64,000 bases of DNA from Verrucomicrobiota bacterium (lineage in GTDB: Bacteria; Verrucomicrobiota; Verrucomicrobiia; CAIQCK01): positions 1-64,000 of the forward strand of contig JACRQF010000010.1 of NCBI GenBank assembly GCA_016222825.1. Reading direction: 5' to 3'. The stretch's first letter is position 1. Each line of letters starts with the position of its first letter. A program made the translations under genes and the position numbers. Below the pieces are notes generated by a model. That model made no database searches. It was not told where the DNA came from and saw only the letters and a program-made list of their open reading frames with translations. Positions 1-8,483 of this stretch are shown here, piece after piece.

Positions 1-294
1 TATACGGCGTGGCTTGATGGAAACAAGGGCGTTGTAGGCCACGTCCCCGACGTGGCGGAGTCATCCATCATTATCGCTACGTCGGGGACGTGGCCTACAA
101 CATCGTCATTACTGTAGCGGCGGTGTCCGACCGCCGGTTGTCTTGTCAGCATTCCTTTCGGCGGTCGGAGACCGCCGCTACAGCAATGACGATGTTGTAG
201 GCCACGTCCCCGACGTGGCGATATTGATGGACGACACCGCCACGTCGGGGACGTGGCCTACAACGCCCTTGTTTCCATCAAGCCACGCCGTATA
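1..294. repeat. Long nested palindrome
   Basis: The outer arms 1-57 and 238-294 are perfect inverted copies. The inner arms 75-136 and 159-220 are inverted copies with about three mismatches, around a loop at 137-158. The arms are built from two GC-rich modules: one containing GTAGGCCACGTCCCCGACGT, present four times (twice in each orientation), and one containing TAGCGGCGGT...CCGACCGCCG, present once in each orientation. The left end may continue outside the window. The layout resembles stacked copies of a genome-wide REP-like palindrome. No gene is visible inside. Confidence 0.9.
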
Positions 295-296
295 AT
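269..296 (+). promoter_or_regulatory. Promoter for the LRR-SUMF1 gene
   Basis: TTGTTT at 269-274 and a perfect TATAAT at 291-296 are separated by 16 bases, and the start codon follows at 324 behind a GGAGG at 313-317. The -35 and most of the -10 lie inside the right arm of the palindrome. The mirrored left arm therefore carries the same elements pointing out of the window at position 1. Confidence 0.6.
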
Positions 297-323
297 CACC
301 GCGCAAACTTTCGGAGGAAAATC

Positions 324-1952
324 ATGAACCGACTCAGCCTCTCCGCCTTCGCAGCGATATTGTCACTCATTAACTCCACGACGAGTATCGCCGCAACAGA
401 TGACGCGTTCGTCAAAGAAGTAGCCGCGCTGCCAGCAGAACAACAGGTTCAGCGTGTGACGGCCGAATTGAAGAGGCTGAACCCCAACTTCGACGGCAAG
501 GAGACACATAAGATTGAAGGAGGCGCGGTGACCGAGTTGGCTTTCTCGACGACGGGCGTTGCCGACATCTCTCCCGTCAAGTCATTGAAATGGCTGAGGA
601 AACTCACCATTACACCACCGATCGCGAATCAAAAAGGTGCCGTCGCCGACTTATTGCCGCTGCGCGACCTGCAGTTAACTTGGCTTTGGTGTCACAACAA
701 TCCCATCAGCGACTTGTCACCACTCAGGGGAATGCCACTGGCCGTGTTGAGTTGCGGCGGAACGCAAGTGAACGATCTCTCGCCATTGTCAGGCATGAAG
801 TTGACCGTGTTGAGCGTGAACGACACGGTAGTGAATGACCTCTCGCCATTACAAGGAATGCCTTTGACGGTGCTCTGGTGTAACAATACCCGAGTCAACG
901 ATCTCGGGCCGCTCAGGGCTGCGCCATTACAGGACCTCAAATGCGATTTCGTCGCAAGCCGAGATGCTCCGATTCTGCGATGCATCAAGACGCTGGCAAG
1001 GATTAACGATATGCCCACACAGACGTTCTGGGTTCGAGCCGGCTCTGCATCAGCATCCGGCGCTACATCGGGGTTGCCTCAATCCCCTGCCACATCACCA
1101 GCGCAAACAACGATTGGAACCGCGAAGCCAGGTCAGTCCTTGGTGATTTCTGCCGGCATAGAATTGGTTTACATCCCGCCGGGGGAATACCTGAGAGGCA
1201 GTGCCGCCGATGAAAAAGCATGGGCCGTCGCCACAGGACATTTGGGGCAAGGATATGTAAACCGAGAGGGTAAGCAGCCACTGAAAACGACCATAAGCCA
1301 GTGCTTCTGGATCGGACGAACGGAAGTCACGTTCGGACAATGGAAGCAATTCAACAGTGCGACCAGTTACGTGACCGAAGCAGAAAAGGTAGGAAAGAAG
1401 AAGGAGAACTGGCGTTATCCACGGCCCGGTTTCCTGCCAAAGAGCAACCATCCTGTTACGTGCGTAACTTGGAATGATGCGATGGCTTTTTGTGATTGGT
1501 TGAATGGCCAGGAGTCGAAGGCGGGACGACTGCCATCTGGCTATGCAATACGGCTGCCTACAGAAGCGGAATGGGAGTATGCGTGTCGAGCCGGCACGCA
1601 AACAAGGTTCTGGTGGGGTGATTCAGTAGAAGATGGCCGCGGGCGTGTGAACTGGGCTGGAAAGGACGATGGATCTGACTTCATATCGCCTGTGGATCAT
1701 TACGGGGCGCGCGGCCGGAACAAATTCGGATTAGCAGACATGCTGGGCAATGTCTGGGAATTATGCATGGATGGCTTTGACGGCAGAGAACCCCACGAGA
1801 GACTGTGGAAAGGCAACGACTCAACCCATGTGAAACGTGGCGGGGCGTTCAACAGACCACCAGCGTGTGGTCGATGCGCATATCGCTCACCCGAAGATTC
1901 GGCTGCGGTCAACTCCGTTGGCTTCCGAATCTGTTGTGGGCCAAGCCAGTGA
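324..1952 (+). CDS. Secreted LRR and SUMF1/formylglycine-generating-enzyme-like protein
   Basis: 542 residues. A signal peptide (about 1-24) is followed by leucine-rich repeats at about 55-205, including three clear 21-residue repeats of the type DLSPLxGMPLxVL. A Ser/Ala/Thr-rich linker leads to a SUMF1/FGE-sulfatase fold at about 275-540. Signs of that fold are LVYIPPGEYLRGS, WEYACRAGTQTRFWWGD, FGLADMLGNVWELC and the terminal VGFRICCG. One cysteine sits in an R-C-A-x-R context like FGE, but the second is three rather than five residues before it, so sulfatase-activating chemistry is uncertain. Many bacterial members of this fold are non-catalytic binding proteins. The start is supported by GGAGG at 313-317. 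It stands alone between the palindrome and convergent pepA. Confidence 0.85.
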   Translation: MNRLSLSAFAAILSLINSTTSIAATDDAFVKEVAALPAEQQVQRVTAELKRLNPNFDGKETHKIEGGAVTELAFSTTGVADISPVKSLKWLRKLTITPPIANQKGAVADLLPLRDLQLTWLWCHNNPISDLSPLRGMPLAVLSCGGTQVNDLSPLSGMKLTVLSVNDTVVNDLSPLQGMPLTVLWCNNTRVNDLGPLRAAPLQDLKCDFVASRDAPILRCIKTLARINDMPTQTFWVRAGSASASGATSGLPQSPATSPAQTTIGTAKPGQSLVISAGIELVYIPPGEYLRGSAADEKAWAVATGHLGQGYVNREGKQPLKTTISQCFWIGRTEVTFGQWKQFNSATSYVTEAEKVGKKKENWRYPRPGFLPKSNHPVTCVTWNDAMAFCDWLNGQESKAGRLPSGYAIRLPTEAEWEYACRAGTQTRFWWGDSVEDGRGRVNWAGKDDGSDFISPVDHYGARGRNKFGLADMLGNVWELCMDGFDGREPHERLWKGNDSTHVKRGGAFNRPPACGRCAYRSPEDSAAVNSVGFRICCGPSQ

Positions 1953-2034
1953 GCGTCGTAAGCGCCAAGGAAGCACACAAGCTCGGCACGGACCGGAACG
2001 CGCTGGAAGAGATGATGCACTGAGCGGGGCGAGG

Positions 2035-3486
2035 CTACGCCTTGCTGGAAAGCATCTCGATCATCAGCCTGACGCCGAAGGCGGTGGCGCCCTTCTCGTG
2101 GTGCGGCTTCGCGTCGGAAACCCACGCGGGGCCGGCGATGTCCAGATGCGCCCACGGCACGCCTTCGGCCACGAACGCCTGGAGGAACGCCGCGCCCGTG
2201 AGCGTGCCGGCGTAACGGCCGGCGGAGTTCTTCACGGTGGCCACGTCGCTCTTGACCATGTCGCGGAACTCGTCCTCCAGCGGCAGTTCCCAGACGCGCT
2301 CGCCCGTGGCCTCGGAGGCGCGCTCGATGCGCTTGCACAACGCGGCGTCGTTGCCCATCAGCCCGCCGATGTTGTGGCCGAGCGCAACGACGCACGCGCC
2401 GGTGAGCGTCGCGAAGTCCACGATGGCCTCCGGTTTCTGCTCGCAGGCGAAGGCGAGCGCGTCGGAGAGGATGACGCGGCCCTCGGCGTCGGTGTTGATG
2501 ACCTCGATGGTCTTGCCGCTGCGCGTGGTGACGATGTCGCCGGGGCGATAGCTGGTGGCGCTGGGCATGTTTTCCGCGGCGGCGACGACACCGAGGAGGT
2601 TCACGGGCAGCCGCAACAGCGCTGCGGCCTTCATGATGCCGAGCACGGCGCAACCGCCGCACTTGTCCCACTTCATCTCTTCCATCTTGTCGCCGGGCTT
2701 GATGCAGATGCCGCCGCTGTCGAACGTGATGGCCTTGCCGACGACCGCAAAAGGCTTCTGGCCTGCGCGACCGCCGCGATACTCGAGCACGATGAGCTGC
2801 GGCTCGCGCGCGCTGCCGCTGCCGACGGCGAGGAGGCCGCCAAAACCGCCGCGCTCCAGCGCGCGTTTGTCGAGGACGCGGCAACGCAACCGCCCGCGAA
2901 GCTCGCGCGCCAGCGCCAGCGCCCGCCGGCCCAGTTCGGCCGGGTAGATCACGTTGCCCGGCTGGTTGGCGAGGGCTTTGGTCCAGTTCACCGTCTCGCC
3001 GATGACACGGCCGCGTTCCACCGCCGTGGCGGCGGCGCGCGCTTCGCCGGGACTGACGTGAATCGTGACAAGGGCGAGCTTGGTCCTGGGCGGGGCTTTG
3101 GAGGGCTTGAACTCGTCGAAGTCGTAGTGCGCCGCCACCGCCGCCTCGGCGACGACACCGGCTCGCTCTGCATCGCCGGCGTCGAACGCGGCGCGGCTGA
3201 CGCCCACCTCGCGCAGGCGGCGCGTGGCCATGACAACCGCGCGGCGGAGTTTTGGCGGCGTGAGATCCTTGCGCGGGCCGAGGCCGACCAACAGCGCGCG
3301 TGGCGCGGCGAGCTTGCCCTGGGTGTGGACGAGACAAAGCTGGCCGAGTTTCCCGGCAAACTCCTCGGCGTTCAGGTCGCGGAACACCGCGCCGAGCGCG
3401 GAGACCTTGTGCTCGGCGTGGAGAAGGAAGACAACGGCATCGGAGGTTTCGGTGGTCGCGGGGGTGGTTTTGGTCTGGATTCTCAT
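2035..3486 (-). CDS. pepA: Leucyl aminopeptidase (M17 family)
   Basis: 483 residues, usual for M17 cytosol aminopeptidases, which are hexameric two-metal enzymes removing N-terminal residues from peptides. Metal and active-site segments are clear: GKAITFDSGGICIKPG at about 249-264 with MEEMKWD just after, and NTDAEGR at about 329-335. The C-terminal domain is complete and the N-terminal domain is weakly conserved, as usual. The chosen ATG at 3484-3486 begins MRIQTK; a second ATG two codons upstream (3492) is equally possible. The frame stays open far upstream, but that part overlaps the divergent gene at 3520. The divergent starts are only about 30 bp apart, so their promoters must overlap or lie inside one another's genes. 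Confidence 0.95.
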   Translation of the reverse strand: MRIQTKTTPATTETSDAVVFLLHAEHKVSALGAVFRDLNAEEFAGKLGQLCLVHTQGKLAAPRALLVGLGPRKDLTPPKLRRAVVMATRRLREVGVSRAAFDAGDAERAGVVAEAAVAAHYDFDEFKPSKAPPRTKLALVTIHVSPGEARAAATAVERGRVIGETVNWTKALANQPGNVIYPAELGRRALALARELRGRLRCRVLDKRALERGGFGGLLAVGSGSAREPQLIVLEYRGGRAGQKPFAVVGKAITFDSGGICIKPGDKMEEMKWDKCGGCAVLGIMKAAALLRLPVNLLGVVAAAENMPSATSYRPGDIVTTRSGKTIEVINTDAEGRVILSDALAFACEQKPEAIVDFATLTGACVVALGHNIGGLMGNDAALCKRIERASEATGERVWELPLEDEFRDMVKSDVATVKNSAGRYAGTLTGAAFLQAFVAEGVPWAHLDIAGPAWVSDAKPHHEKGATAFGVRLMIEMLSSKA

Positions 3487-3519
3487 TGGCATGACCGAGT
3501 ATAAGCGCATTCCGATTCG

Positions 3520-4794
3520 ATGCAAGGCACCCTGTTCATCGCCGCCGCTTTTCTCGTCGCGACTGCCGCCTTCGGGCAGGTGGAAATGACCTCGCGCGTT
3601 GTCAGCGTCACGGTCTTTGCCAGCGGCGGCGCGCGCGTGGAAACCGAGAGCGTCCTGCCGCCGGCCACGGGCGAAGTTTGCTGGCTGAACCTGCCGCTGG
3701 AGTCGCTGCGCGCGCCGGGACACGACCCGCACATCGAATTGTCGCCGGCGACGTTGTTCGACGGGCCTGCGCGCTTCGGCAAGACCGCGCGGCCCCATAG
3801 CGCGTTCGCGACAGACATGGCCGGGTTGCTGGCGGCCAACACAGGCGCGCTCGTCGAGGTGCGGGCGGGGACGAACGAGTTTTTCAAGGGCAAGCTCAAG
3901 CTCGCCGGCGAGCTGGCGCTGATCGAGGAAGCGACGAACCGGACCGTGGCGGTCGCCGTCTCCACCATCTCAGTCCTGCGCCGGCTTGATGGCACGTTGC
4001 GGACTCAGCGCGAAACCACCGAGCCAATCCCGGCGCTGCTGGCGACGTGCGTCAGCACCAACGGCGCGTCGAGCGTGCGGCTCTCCTACACGCTGCCCGG
4101 CCCGCGATGGTCGCCGGTGTATGAGTTGGCCACAAATACCGCGACGGCAGCACGGCTGACGTTGCTGGCGCGGTTGGAGGGCGATTTCGCAGGGCTGCGC
4201 GGCGTGCCGGCGCGATTCATCCTCAATCCGGGCGAAGCCGCGTGGGAGACGGCGGGAATCACCGGCAAGACAGCCGTCCTGTTCTCCGAAGAGGTGCCAT
4301 GTGAACGGCTCGCGCATGTCGTGATGCTGGACCGACTTGACGCACCGGCGCTGATCCATACGGCGTTGCGGTTGAACAATCGCAGCGGTCGCGCCTGGCC
4401 TGCCGCGCCGCTGGGCACGGCGACGTTCCCGGCGACGGCCACGGGCGGCGTGGCCTTGCACGTCCTGGAAGAATCCGCGCCGCTGCGCCTGAGCCGCCGC
4501 GTGAGGGAAATCAGCCGCCGTCCCGCCAAACAAACGCCCGTCGGCGCCGGTCCGCTCGATGAGGTCCTGGCGGTCGGGACGATCACGCTGCTCAACGAGA
4601 CATCCGCGCCGTTGCGGACGCTGCTGCTGCGCGCCGCGCCGGATGTGGTGGAGGAAACCGCGCCGGCCGCCATCCCTGAACGCGACGCGGCAGGCGCGCG
4701 CTGGCTCCGATGGGAGTTGAATGTGCCGCCGCGGGAACCTGTGACGCTGGAGTTCCGCTACCGGGCGTTGGTGAAACCCGAAGCAACCCAGTGA
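3520..4794 (+). CDS. Secreted DUF4139/mucoidy-inhibitor-A-like protein
   Basis: 424 residues with a signal peptide ending near residue 20. The opening VSVTVFASGGARVETESV matches the N-terminal strand pattern of MuiA-like/DUF4139 proteins. The middle has the typical LSYTLPGPRWSPVYEL, the segment where these proteins describe a beta-rich domain facing the periplasm. The long coiled coil between the two domains of classical MuiA is almost absent. The molecular function of the family is not known. It is divergent from pepA and convergent with the next gene (4820-5368), 25 bp away. Family assignment is from motif resemblance. Confidence 0.65.
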   Translation: MQGTLFIAAAFLVATAAFGQVEMTSRVVSVTVFASGGARVETESVLPPATGEVCWLNLPLESLRAPGHDPHIELSPATLFDGPARFGKTARPHSAFATDMAGLLAANTGALVEVRAGTNEFFKGKLKLAGELALIEEATNRTVAVAVSTISVLRRLDGTLRTQRETTEPIPALLATCVSTNGASSVRLSYTLPGPRWSPVYELATNTATAARLTLLARLEGDFAGLRGVPARFILNPGEAAWETAGITGKTAVLFSEEVPCERLAHVVMLDRLDAPALIHTALRLNNRSGRAWPAAPLGTATFPATATGGVALHVLEESAPLRLSRRVREISRRPAKQTPVGAGPLDEVLAVGTITLLNETSAPLRTLLLRAAPDVVEETAPAAIPERDAAGARWLRWELNVPPREPVTLEFRYRALVKPEATQ

Positions 4795-4819
4795 GCCGTT
4801 ACCGGCTGCGACCGCCCGG

Positions 4820-5368
4820 CTACGGCTTGCTCTTCTTCTTCCTGCTTCCCTCTTCTTCCTCTTCGATGGGGTAAAGCTTCTCCAAGGCCTTCTTGATCGC
4901 CGGCGAAGGCGGAACAAAGTTCTCCAAGACAACCTTGTCGTTGATCAGCACCTGCACGCCATGACCGATGATCTTCTCGCCATACATCCAACCGTCGAAA
5001 TGACTCTCTTCACGAGCGGCGGCGACTTCGGCCGTTTCGATGACCTTTTGCTCCCGCGGCTTGAGGTCGAGCTTCTCTTCGGCGCCGAACGCGCGCTCGC
5101 GCCAGTTCCGCTGGCTGTCCGAAGAGTAAACGCGCGACCGCGTCTTCACGACGCCCCAACGCACAGTGACGCCGGTCACCGGCTTGGGCGATGTGTTCTG
5201 GATGGTAATCTGCAAGGCGCGGCCGGTCTGAACATTGCTATAATAAACGCCGCCGCCGGTCCCTCTCTTGCGGCTGACGGGTTTGACATCCAGTTGAACC
5301 GGCACCATCTGGGCCGCCAACGGCAAAATCATGCCGCAGAAAACAAACAGAACAATCAGTTTCTTCAT
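4820..5368 (-). CDS. Secreted protein of unknown function, paralogue of the gene at 8482-9675
   Basis: 182 residues: signal peptide (about 1-18), then one beta-rich domain with LQITIQN and VTVRWGVVK, followed by IIGHGVQVLI, and a charged Glu/Lys tail. The same domain forms the C-terminal half of the protein at 8482-9675 (LRITVQS, VVRWAIGK, IRGHGVQILI), so the two are paralogues. I do not recognise a named family. The start at 5368 was chosen because GGAGAG lies just upstream; an ATG five codons earlier (5383) would place that ribosome-binding site inside the gene. It is convergent with the DUF4139-like gene. Confidence 0.7.
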   Translation of the reverse strand: MKKLIVLFVFCGMILPLAAQMVPVQLDVKPVSRKRGTGGGVYYSNVQTGRALQITIQNTSPKPVTGVTVRWGVVKTRSRVYSSDSQRNWRERAFGAEEKLDLKPREQKVIETAEVAAAREESHFDGWMYGEKIIGHGVQVLINDKVVLENFVPPSPAIKKALEKLYPIEEEEEGSRKKKSKP

Positions 5369-5425
5369 TTGGCTCTCCGGCAACAGCGTGCGGATACTGG
5401 CACGAACCCGAAGGCAGAGTCAACC

Positions 5426-6433
5426 TCAAGGCCGGGCCAGGACTTCGGCGATCTGAACGGCGTTGAGCGCGGCGCCTTTGAGCAACTGGTCGCCCGCAAC
5501 AAACAACGCGAGACTCTTGTTGCAGCTCAAGTCCTGCCGGATGCGGCCGACGAGGCAATCGTATTGTTCCGTCGCCTCGATCGGCATCGGGAAGAGGTTT
5601 CGTTCGCGGTCGTCCACCAGTTTCAGGCCGGGGGCCTTCGCCAGCAGTTCGCGCGCTTCGGCGACCGTCAGTGGCTTCTCAAACTCCGCCACGATGCTCT
5701 CGCTGTGCGCCCGCAGCACCGGCACGCGGATGCACGTCGGGCAGACCTTGATGGTGTCGTCGTGGAGAATCTTCCACGTCTCCTTCACCATCTTGTTCTC
5801 CTCCTCGTTGTAACCGTTGGCGGCGATGGCCGTGTTGTGGCTGAAAAGGTTGAACGCGTAACGGTGCGGCATGATCTTCGGCACGGCCGGCTTGCCGGCA
5901 AGCACGTCGCGGGTCTGGTCTTCCAGTTCGGCCATCGCCTGCGCGCCCGCGCCGCTGGCAGCCTGATAGGTCGAGACGATGACGCGGCGCAGCTTCGCCG
6001 CGCGATGCAACGGCCAGAGCGGCATCAGCATGATGATCGTCGAGCAGTTCGGGTTGGCAATGATGCCTTTGTGGAGCTTGATGTCCTCCGGGTTGATCTC
6101 CGGCACCACCAGCGGCGCGTTCGGATCCATCCGGAACGCCGAGGAGTTGTCAATCACCACCGCGCCGGCCTTCACCGCGTCGTCGGCAAATTCCCGCGAC
6201 CGGCTCGCGCCGGCGGAAAAGAGCGCGATCTCCACGCCGGTGAAACAATCGTGCGTCAGCTCATGCACCGGCATGGCCTTGCCGCGGAACGTCAGCGTCT
6301 TGCCCTTCGAGCGCGCGCTGGCGAACAGCGACAGTTTGCCCACCGGGAAATTGCGTTTCTCCAGTGTCTTGATCATCTCGACGCCCACCGCTCCGGTGGC
6401 GCCAACCACTGCAACGTGATACTGACGGCTCAT
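5426..6433 (-). CDS. asd: Aspartate-semialdehyde dehydrogenase
   Basis: 335 residues. It reduces aspartyl phosphate to aspartate semialdehyde with NADPH, the shared step to lysine/diaminopimelate, threonine and methionine. The nucleotide-binding GATGAVG lies at about 10-16, the catalytic cysteine in NPNCSTI at about 131, and the conserved His in RVPVLRAH at about 243. Length fits the short bacterial class. The start at 6433 gives MSRQYHVAVVGATG; GGAAAG upstream supports it. The frame is open for another 430 bases but shows no family homology there. It is divergent from the L,D-transpeptidase gene, and both serve peptidoglycan. Confidence 0.96.
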   Translation of the reverse strand: MSRQYHVAVVGATGAVGVEMIKTLEKRNFPVGKLSLFASARSKGKTLTFRGKAMPVHELTHDCFTGVEIALFSAGASRSREFADDAVKAGAVVIDNSSAFRMDPNAPLVVPEINPEDIKLHKGIIANPNCSTIIMLMPLWPLHRAAKLRRVIVSTYQAASGAGAQAMAELEDQTRDVLAGKPAVPKIMPHRYAFNLFSHNTAIAANGYNEEENKMVKETWKILHDDTIKVCPTCIRVPVLRAHSESIVAEFEKPLTVAEARELLAKAPGLKLVDDRERNLFPMPIEATEQYDCLVGRIRQDLSCNKSLALFVAGDQLLKGAALNAVQIAEVLARP

Positions 6434-6506
6434 AATAATTTCTTTCCGTAATCTGCCTTCGGCTTTCCTTGCCGAAAGCGGCGCAGTATAATCGCCCACC
6501 GACAAC

Positions 6507-7022
6507 GTGCAACTGCTTTTCAACGAACTCTGTCTCCGGCTCGACGCCGCGCCGCCGCTGGCGCTGGTCGTCAGCATCGGCCAGCAACGCCTCGGCCTCT
6601 TCCGCGACGGCGCGCTCGCAGCCGACTGGCCTGTCTCCACCTCGCGCTTCGGCGTCGGCAGCCAGCTCAACAGCTTCAAAACCCCGCTCGGCCTCCATCG
6701 CATCGCCGAGAAGATCGGCGCGGGCATGCCGCTGGATACCGTCTTCAAAGGCCGCAAGCCGATTCCACCGGCCTCCGTTCCCCGCCCTCCGGCCACCGGC
6801 GACCTCATCATGGCGCGCATCCTCTGGCTTGACGGCTGCGAGCGCGGCCTCAACCGCGGCGGCGACATGGACAGCCACGACCGCTACATCTACATCCACG
6901 GCACCGCCCACGAAGACCGCATCGGCACGCCCGACAGCCACGGCTGCGTCCGCATGCGCAACGCCGACATCGCCGTTCTCTTCGATCTCATCGAGGTCGG
7001 CACGCCGGTCTTCATCGGTTGA
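6507..7022 (+). CDS. L,D-transpeptidase (YkuD domain)
   Basis: 171 residues, a single YkuD catalytic domain with no signal peptide or LysM domain. The signature is YIYIHG followed by SHGCVRM, with the nucleophilic cysteine near residue 146. Enzymes of this fold form 3-3 crosslinks in peptidoglycan or anchor proteins to it. A stand-alone domain without an export signal is unusual for a periplasmic enzyme, though short family members of this form exist. The start is GTG at 6507, which gives a clean domain start. TATAAT at 6487-6492 lies just upstream without a good -35. It is followed by the hydrolase at 7042, 19 bp downstream. Confidence 0.85.
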   Translation: MQLLFNELCLRLDAAPPLALVVSIGQQRLGLFRDGALAADWPVSTSRFGVGSQLNSFKTPLGLHRIAEKIGAGMPLDTVFKGRKPIPPASVPRPPATGDLIMARILWLDGCERGLNRGGDMDSHDRYIYIHGTAHEDRIGTPDSHGCVRMRNADIAVLFDLIEVGTPVFIG

Positions 7023-7041
7023 ACAACCATCCACCACTGAC

Positions 7042-8430
7042 ATGATGAAAACCATTGCCTGCATCACCCTGTATTGCGTCTTGGCCGCAACCTCGTTCTC
7101 ACACGCCGGCGAAACCAGCCTCACCGACTCCGACATCAAAACCATCCTGCGCGAACGCATCGAGGTCGCCAAGAAGGCCGTCGGCATCGTCGTCGGTATC
7201 GTGGACGAGCACGGCACGCGAGTCGTGAGCTGCGGCCGGTTCGAGCGCGACGGAGGCCGCGAGGTGGACGCAAACACCGTCTTCGAGATCGGTTCGGCGA
7301 CGAAGGCCTTCACCTGCGTGCTGCTCCAGGACATGGTCGAGCGCAGGAAGATGAAACTCGACGACCCGGTGGCGAAGTATCTGCCGAAGTCGGTCAAGAT
7401 GCCGACGCGCGGCGGCAAGGAAGTCACATTGCTCGACCTCGCCACGCACACCTCCGCCCTTCCCCGGATGCCGGACAACTTCGCGCCAAAGGACGAGCAT
7501 AATCCCTACGCCGACTTCACGGTCGCGCAGATGTATGCGTGCCTGTCAGGCTGCAAGCTCACGCGCGACATCGGGGCGAAGTATGAATACTCCAACCTCG
7601 GCATGGGCCTGCTCGGCCACGTCCTCGCGTTGAAGGCGGGCCGGAGCTACGAGACGCTCGTGGTGGAGCGGATTTGCCGGCCGCTGAAGATGGAGAGCAC
7701 GCGCATCAAGCTCGACGCGAAGCTCAAGGCGCGGCTCGCGCCGGGGCATACGGAGACGGGCGAACCGCAAGCGAACTGGGATCTCCCCACGCTGGCCGGC
7801 GCGGGCGCGTTGCGCTCCACCGCCAACGACCTGCTGACGTTCCTCTCCGCCAACCTCGGCCTCGCCAAATCCAGCCTCACGCCGACGCTGCGGAAGTCGC
7901 ACGTCGTCCGCTTCCGCGGGGCCGCGCCGGACCTCGACCTGGCGCTCGGCTGGCACGTGCTGCGCAAGTTCGGCGTCGAAATCATCTGGCACAACGGCAA
8001 GACCGGCGGCTACGTTTCCTTCATGGGTTTCGACCCGGCCAAGCGCCGAGGTGTGGCCGTCCTCTCCAACAGCGCCAACACGGTGGACGACATTGGCCTG
8101 CACCTGCTCGACAGCCGATACGAACTCCCCAAGATCAAGCCGACCGAAGGGCGCAAGGTCGCGGAGGTTGATTACAGTAGCTACGACGCTTACGCGGGCC
8201 GTTACGAGATGGCCCCGAACATCTTCTTCACCATCCGCCGCGACGGCGGCCGCCTGACGGCGCAACTGACCGGCCAGCACGCCATGGAAATCTTCCCCGA
8301 ATCGAAGACGGAGTTCTTCTACAAGGCCGTGGACGCGCAGATCACCTTCGTGAAGAACGACAAGGGCGAAGTCATCGCGCTCATCCTTCATCAGAACGGC
8401 CAACATCCGGCGGCGATGAAGGTCAAGTAA
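7042..8430 (+). CDS. Exported serine hydrolase, class C beta-lactamase/DD-peptidase type
   Basis: 462 residues. A signal peptide of about 22 residues precedes the beta-lactamase/transpeptidase fold. All three motifs are present: S-A-T-K with the nucleophile at Ser85, Y-S-N at about 183 and H-N-G at about 317 in WHNGKTGG. After residue about 380 a small C-terminal domain begins with YDAYAGRYEM, like the lipocalin-type domain often attached to this fold. Such proteins act as esterases, D-aminopeptidases or penicillin-binding hydrolases; true beta-lactamase activity cannot be inferred. The start at ATG-ATG 7042 was chosen by the signal peptide. A terminator follows at 8465-8483. Confidence 0.88.
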   Translation: MMKTIACITLYCVLAATSFSHAGETSLTDSDIKTILRERIEVAKKAVGIVVGIVDEHGTRVVSCGRFERDGGREVDANTVFEIGSATKAFTCVLLQDMVERRKMKLDDPVAKYLPKSVKMPTRGGKEVTLLDLATHTSALPRMPDNFAPKDEHNPYADFTVAQMYACLSGCKLTRDIGAKYEYSNLGMGLLGHVLALKAGRSYETLVVERICRPLKMESTRIKLDAKLKARLAPGHTETGEPQANWDLPTLAGAGALRSTANDLLTFLSANLGLAKSSLTPTLRKSHVVRFRGAAPDLDLALGWHVLRKFGVEIIWHNGKTGGYVSFMGFDPAKRRGVAVLSNSANTVDDIGLHLLDSRYELPKIKPTEGRKVAEVDYSSYDAYAGRYEMAPNIFFTIRRDGGRLTAQLTGQHAMEIFPESKTEFFYKAVDAQITFVKNDKGEVIALILHQNGQHPAAMKVK

Positions 8431-8445
8431 CCCGCGTCGCGCGGG
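8431..8445 (+). other. Small perfect hairpin after the serine hydrolase gene
   Basis: CCCGCG, loop TCG, CGCGGG directly follows the stop codon. It has no T run and may act as an RNA-stabilising structure with the terminator 20 bp downstream. Confidence 0.4.
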
Positions 8446-8464
8446 CAGGCGTCCCCGAAGAAAC

Positions 8465-8483
8465 GGGCGGTTCGCGCCCTTTT
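8465..8483 (+). terminator. Rho-independent terminator of the serine hydrolase gene
   Basis: GGGCG (8465-8469), loop GTTCG and CGCCC (8475-8479) are followed by TTTT. The stem overlaps the end region of the convergent gene at 8482. Confidence 0.65.

Noticed and set aside
1945..2023. Peptide-like tail ending NALEEMMH between the LRR-SUMF1 gene and pepA
   Set aside because: Too short and without a start; no way to tell a gene remnant from chance.
1837..3504. Long plus-strand open frame across pepA
   Set aside because: It is the reverse-strand shadow of a clear M17 peptidase gene and has no homology of its own; high GC makes such frames common.
6469..7041. Upstream extension of the serine hydrolase frame
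   Set aside because: The extension lies over the L,D-transpeptidase gene, and the signal peptide begins at 7042.
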